From Psococerastis gibbosa (lineage: Eukaryota > Arthropoda > Insecta > Psocodea > Psocidae): 64,000 nucleotides of DNA. Position numbers and translations under genes: made by a program. Below, piece after piece: positions 59,476 to 64,000 of this stretch. The stretch is from contig OZ020488.1 of the NCBI GenBank assembly GCA_963971405.1, positions 46,358,888 to 46,422,887 on the forward strand. Reading direction: 5' to 3'. The notes under the pieces are model-generated. The model searched no databases. It was not told where the DNA came from and was given only the letters and a program-made list of their open reading frames with translations. How positions within the stretch are numbered: the stretch's first letter is position 1; each line of letters begins with the position of its first letter.

Positions 59476-62141
59476 ACAGAAATGTTGATATGCTAGTGAA
59501 TGACTATGACACCACAGGTAATCTGGATCTCTGTTGGTTAACCCCGTAATAATCCATAGTCATGTATCCCACTGCATATGACTGTTTCAGGTATCGTCTT
59601 AATCAAATCTAGCCAAATTCTGGAGCGGTAGTGAATGAGACGAGAAAGGGGGAGAGACTAGAGAGTGCTGGGTTGGGATATTTCCCACTGTAAATGAGTG
59701 TTATAGTGACGTCTCAATCCATTTTGTATGATCGCCGCGCCGCGCCCGTAAGGGTCACGGATGGCATAAACTTTAATAGGCACTAAGTATCTCATAACAA
59801 ATAACTAGGCATAAAAATTACAGACCGAGAAAATTAAGTTGCTATTATTGTCGATAGCATTATCGATAAGCTAAGTATGCATCCGATGGAATTGGACGTT
59901 CATTATGTTTACGTCGTTTTTTTCCTGTAGTTGGTGTGAACACGACAATAACGGTGTACGTCCGACTAGTGTTGGAAAATCAGTGGCTGTTGTATTGTAG
60001 GTCTGCCAATGCCGGTGGTAGGTAGGCTCGCCTATTTTAATACTGTATAGGCTATAAACAATTATTGCGTATAAGGCTCAAGCAATGCCTTCAAGTGGCA
60101 TAAATTCATCTATAGATGAACTAAATTGTACTATTATACGATACATTATACAATAGTACGTACATCCATCTTGTATTGTAAATATGTTATACTATTGTAT
60201 GTAATTAAGTTACAGGACTGTTTTATATCATTTTTAAAACAAGAAAACTTTAAATATTCAATGCCGAGGATGGGTTAATCCCTAAAATGTCTGTTGTTCA
60301 AGAGTGGGTTAAATAACGTCATCACGGGTCAACTCTATTATCAATATACAGGAATTTTAGCACTAATCTTTGTTGTTCCGTTATTTGATGCTTGATATAT
60401 GGATAGGTTGGCAGTGGTAGCAGACTGACTATAGCTAGTGGCTAGTGCTATGCCATATGCGCAATTGAGTGATATCCGGGGCAAAGTGTTTTGAGGTGAC
60501 CAGTTTTATCACATGAGGCTCATCATTTCGGCAAAATTGAGCTGTGACCTTGGCCAACTCACTTTCACGCGGCACACTCGTGCTGAGCACATAATAATTG
60601 CCAACATTTCTACTTATACACACTTGACGTGAAAGTTAAAAAGCAGTGGATGCCGGGGCGCAAGTCCCCCAATGCCTAATGTGCAGCCATTATGGGTTTG
60701 CCTGTAATTAAATAATCACTTTGCTATATTACCGAGACAATTTAGCAGAGATAGGGCTATACACAGTATATACTCCACTAGGGTAGCACGTGGCCGCTTG
60801 CTCGACATGGCTTCCGAAGCATGTTCAGAAAATATTGTGGTGCTCGAACGGACAACCGCAAGCGGCAACCGTGTTGGCAATCCGTCTTGAGAAATCAGAA
60901 TTTGTATGATTGGACGGTAACTACTGTCTCAGCACGTGCATGTTTGAATGTGTTCCTCCCGTACGGAGACTGACGTCTCCACCGTTTTCGGTCCTTCACC
61001 TTTCAATAGGATAATACATGGCGGACTACAGCGGGCCGAGACAGCACTTTTCGCTGCAAGATGGCAAGTCTCGGGCCCGCGCTAGAAATGGAGGAAATAA
61101 AAGACGGTTCTGACGTTTTGTCTTGGTGGGGGGCGAATTCCAAACATATTCCTACCAAACCTATCCCTGCCCAATTTTTTTTTTGTCAGTTCAAGCTACC
61201 TCTGCTCCAGAAGAAAGGCACATTTTCAGCGACTGTAATTCTATGCCTTCAATCTTCAACTTTAGATGAGTGAGAGGTTTATCAGGGCTTTCAGCTTTAT
61301 TATAGTACGATAGTCATAGGTACAGTAGCCCACTGCATCATTTACCCAATAAATTATTATTCGCATAAAATTAATAAGGCCACTTAGTCCTGGTAATGAG
61401 GCATCTTTGGAACTCTTTGGAAGAGACAGTTTTTTTAGAAATATTTATTGTAAACTTGTAAAGCCATCCCACGTGCATCAGGCCTGCGTCCCTATTCGAT
61501 GGTTTCATTTTCCGACACGTCACACGTGGTGGCAGTGTCAACGTTAGATTAGTCTTCTAAAGAAGGTAGTTTCAAAGTGCTTTCAGGGTGCTGAACAAAG
61601 AACAGCTCAATCAGGAACTGGTAACAAACACCAAGAATAATTAATCTTGCTACACGCAGGCTACGGAAGAATGAATTGCTAGTAGTTTTAAAGTTGTAGA
61701 TCAACGAAAGCCAGTAAAATTCTAAAGGACTATTACTGGCGAATGGTAATGTTACAATACAAACTATGAAGACAGCTTAACAATACCCATACATTTGGTA
61801 TAATCATCATTTGGTATCATTTGGTCAGTTGCTGTGCAGTCATGTTTGTGTAGGCTACGACTTTCACTGCTCCAGATGACATGTCGCACTCGAGTCAGTC
61901 AGTTAGTCAGTCAGTCAGTCAGTATAATTGATCAAGTTCGGATGCATTTTTGCATGTGCAGGTCTACTTTCTCTGCTGCTCCTAAGAAAATGCATTGACA
62001 GCTGAGCAAGGACATGGCATGCCGCATGACCTTCATTGTTTGAATAATTGCAAGAAAGTGCGCGGTAACATGCCAGCATCACGCATACTCTGCAACTGCA
62101 AGCGCATCACCATCAGCTTTGGCTAAAATTCCAAATAGGCC
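59476..62141. other. Region without recognised gene
   Basis: Contains moderately CpG-rich DNA near 60780-61090, where the minus strand has GACGTCAGTCTCCG, an initiator-like TCAGTC. It could hold the ZP-2 promoter, but no donor is convincing. A (GTCA)n run lies near 61893-61922. Confidence 0.35.
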
Positions 62142-62570
62142 GGGCGCTATAGATAGTTGAGTATGCAAAATATGAGGACCGCATTCTGAAAATTGTTTTG
62201 AACTCAGAAAAGCTTGCAGATTATGATTCTGGATGATGCCAGGGGGTTTTATGGTCGAGTTTTTTTTATACCCCCTCCCCTTAGATATCAAGTAAATGGT
62301 CTAAACAAATATTTTGGAACCATTCCAATGATGGTTTTAGTGACAATATCCAATTTTTTCTCATGATTGAAGATACTTATAGCTACCGGTAGTCAATTTA
62401 AAAAAAGTTTGAAATAAAAGCAAGAATTGTTGATAAAAAAAAATTTAATGCGAAAAATCAAATTATTTCGTACGTAATTCATTATAAAATATACAAATAA
62501 TCAATCTTTTTCATTTTTACAGTCGTTATTATCACATTTGCATTGCATTTATATATGTTTGTGCCAATGG
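62142..62570 (+). repeat. Dispersed repeat E, copy 2
   Basis: Partner of 54803-55236 in the same orientation; overlaps the 3' end of the minus-strand ORF ending at 62482. Confidence 0.8.
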
Positions 62571-62820
62571 CAGAAATTAATTTATACTTTTTTACTATTT
62601 TTTTTATGAAAGATGGGTGGAAACGGTTTCTAATTCTGTTAACCATTCGACACATAGGTATTGATTTCCTAAATACCTTAGGGCTTTTTGAACGAAATCC
62701 AGCGATGCAGCTTTTAATTTTTATTTTCGAACCCAATTTGCTGGTCGAGTCGTAACCACTTACAAAGTGTAATGCTGGAAAAATATAACTAATGTTTTCG
62801 CCGAGGGATTGAGCAGCCAA
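62482..62820 (-). pseudogene. Unidentified transposon-type ORF with HFVSGYDSTS motif
   Basis: 112 codons. It reads PALHFVSGYDSTSKLGSK followed by a lysine-rich stretch. I recall H-x-x-x-G-C-D-T/S-T-S as a motif in uncharacterised proteins carried by animal transposons; here the cysteine is tyrosine. A related piece with the cysteine intact (TGCDSTSQLGSKIKIKS) lies in reverse orientation at 63705-63825. Function unknown; probably a fragment. Confidence 0.5.
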
Positions 62821-63094
62821 ATGACATCCTGAAATATATTAATTCTTATAAGAACCGTAAAACCATAAACCTATAGGGGCTAGCTTATTCCAGAAATAAA
62901 TTCCAAGGAGGAGCAGTACAAAGAAAACAAACGAGCTGTTCCTTATTTTTAGTGTTTGAATAGAAATTTTTACAATTCGGAATTTCGGAGATTTCCTGTA
63001 AAATCTTAATGCGTCAAAAAGCTCCTGCAGTAATTCAAAATTTCGTAAGATGCTAATGTTTTTGTGTTAAATCCACATTGATCAGCCAACAAGA

Positions 63095-63600
63095 ATGTTT
63101 TGTGAAAGAGAGTATAATCAGTATATCTGTTGCATCGTGCAACTTTTTATTACAAGTACTTTCACTTTTTTTGGAGATAATTGCAAATTCCTCAAATTAG
63201 GATCGGATAACGTTTTACTTTTCAGTACAAATCGCTCCTTCTCGTATGTACCTAACATAGCCTCTCCATTCTCTACTATACCTTTAGCGAACATAAGGAA
63301 GAAGATTCCAAGTAATTGTAAAAATTTCTTTTCAAGCACTGAGAATTAGTTACAGCTCGTTAGATTTCTTTGTACTGCTGCTCCTAGATATGTAAAAATA
63401 AAAGAAGATTTCGATTCGAAGATTTCTTTGTGGATGATTCGACGTTTCAAACAAATATTGCAGATTACAGGGCAGTTCATTTCTCGGAGTCGGAGTACCT
63501 GTCCTAAATTCAAACCATTTAAAAATCGAATCAAGGATGTATTGTCACATTTTTCCAATCTGCCCATATCATAATTCTTAGCGTTGATACAGATGTTTAC
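63095..63600 (-). pseudogene. Possible continuation of the unidentified transposon ORF
   Basis: Two minus-strand frames, 63567-63346 and 63339-63118, follow each other closely and could be one coding stretch broken by a stop and a shift (phrases LGQVLRLREMNCPVICNICL and LLGIFFLMFAKGIVENGEAM). No domain recognised. Confidence 0.35.
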
Positions 63601-63635
63601 AGGATTTTACAGTAAATCTCTAAAATTCGAAATGT

Positions 63636-63860
63636 AAAAATTTCTTTTCAAGCACTGAAAATAGCTTAGACTGCTTGTTCGATTTCTTTGTACTGCAGCT
63701 CCTGTAACTGGTTGCGACTCGACTAGCCAATTGGGTTCGAAAATAAAAATTAAAAGCTGCATCCCTGGATTTCGTACAAAAAGCTCAAAGGTGTTTATGA
63801 AATCAATACCTGTGTCGAACGGTTAACAGAAATAGAAACCATTTTCACCCATCTTTCCTA
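63636..63860 (+). repeat. Inverted duplicate of the 62600-62760 segment
   Basis: The plus strand at about 63705-63860 matches the minus strand of about 62600-62760. The part before it (AAAAATTTCTTTTCAAGCACT and TTTCTTTGTACTGC) also directly repeats 63318-63387. So the unit is rearranged and partly triplicated. Confidence 0.7.
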
Positions 63861-63894
63861 CAAAAAAATCAACTGCTGATAAATAAATAAGGAC

Positions 63895-64000
63895 TTTTTT
63901 TGTTCTATTACTAAGCCAACCTAGCGGAGTTAGGGCTATAAAGCCCTCTCTTACACTCAACTAGGAAGGCCCGGGACCGCCTGCTTTACATGCCCTCCGA
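63895..64000 (-). mobile_element. SINE-like element, copy 3, cut by window end
   Basis: Nearly identical to 32098-32205, from TTCTATTACTAAGCCAACCT to CATGCCCTCCGA at the last base. Confidence 0.7.

Noticed and set aside
1..64000. CRISPR arrays, operons or bacterial defence genes
   Set aside because: The sequence is eukaryotic: spliced genes, LINEs, SINE-like elements and hAT-like elements; the short repeats are microsatellites or transposon parts.

Overview
This is a repeat-rich, intron-rich animal window. Two zona pellucida (ZP) domain genes of the ecdysozoan cuticle type, widely dispersed LINE tails, several hAT-like elements, SINE-like repeats and a Penelope-like fragment point to an arthropod. 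The frequent word TAGGCCTA and its half-sites remind me of crustacean genomes, but the species cannot be fixed from the sequence. There are no prokaryotic features.

Only two protein genes can be supported, and they are paralogues facing each other. ZP-1 lies on the plus strand. A signal-peptide exon at 20910-20981 joins a single 1.7 kb exon at 25460-27172, giving 586 residues. ZP-2 lies on the minus strand with coding exons from 57994 down to 41160. Eight exons, assembled here from splice sites and matching phases, give 573 residues. Both proteins read as signal peptide, ZP-N, ZP-C, linker, basic furin-type site, membrane helix and short cytoplasmic tail. They share cysteine spacing (30 and 21 in ZP-N; 45, 18, 43, 5, 4, 4 in ZP-C). 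Such proteins are normally apical membrane or extracellular-matrix components of epidermis that shape cuticle. I infer the same role here.

Layout: 1-10 kb holds repeats only, with inverted and direct duplications at 0.5-2.1 kb, LINE-tail copies, and a hAT element nested in one of them. A GC-rich island at 10.4-10.7 kb could be a first exon of ZP-1. From 13 to 20 kb there are SINE and LINE remnants and a small hAT element. ZP-1 occupies 20.9-27.2 kb, with a transposase remnant in its intron and possible 3' UTR to about 29.7 kb. From 29.8 to 41.1 kb there is no gene, only a SINE, hAT-like fragments, a tRNA-like sequence and a Penelope-like GIY-YIG fragment between 63-bp inverted repeats. ZP-2 fills 41.2-58.0 kb; its 9 kb first intron is packed with mobile-element copies. 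From 58 to 64 kb there is LINE sequence and a duplicated unidentified transposon ORF.

The most informative observations are the contrasting gene structures of the two paralogues (ZP-1 keeps only the 5'-most intron), a GC-AG intron in ZP-2 that the reading frame demands, and a frame-neutral ZP-2 exon that carries the whole furin site.
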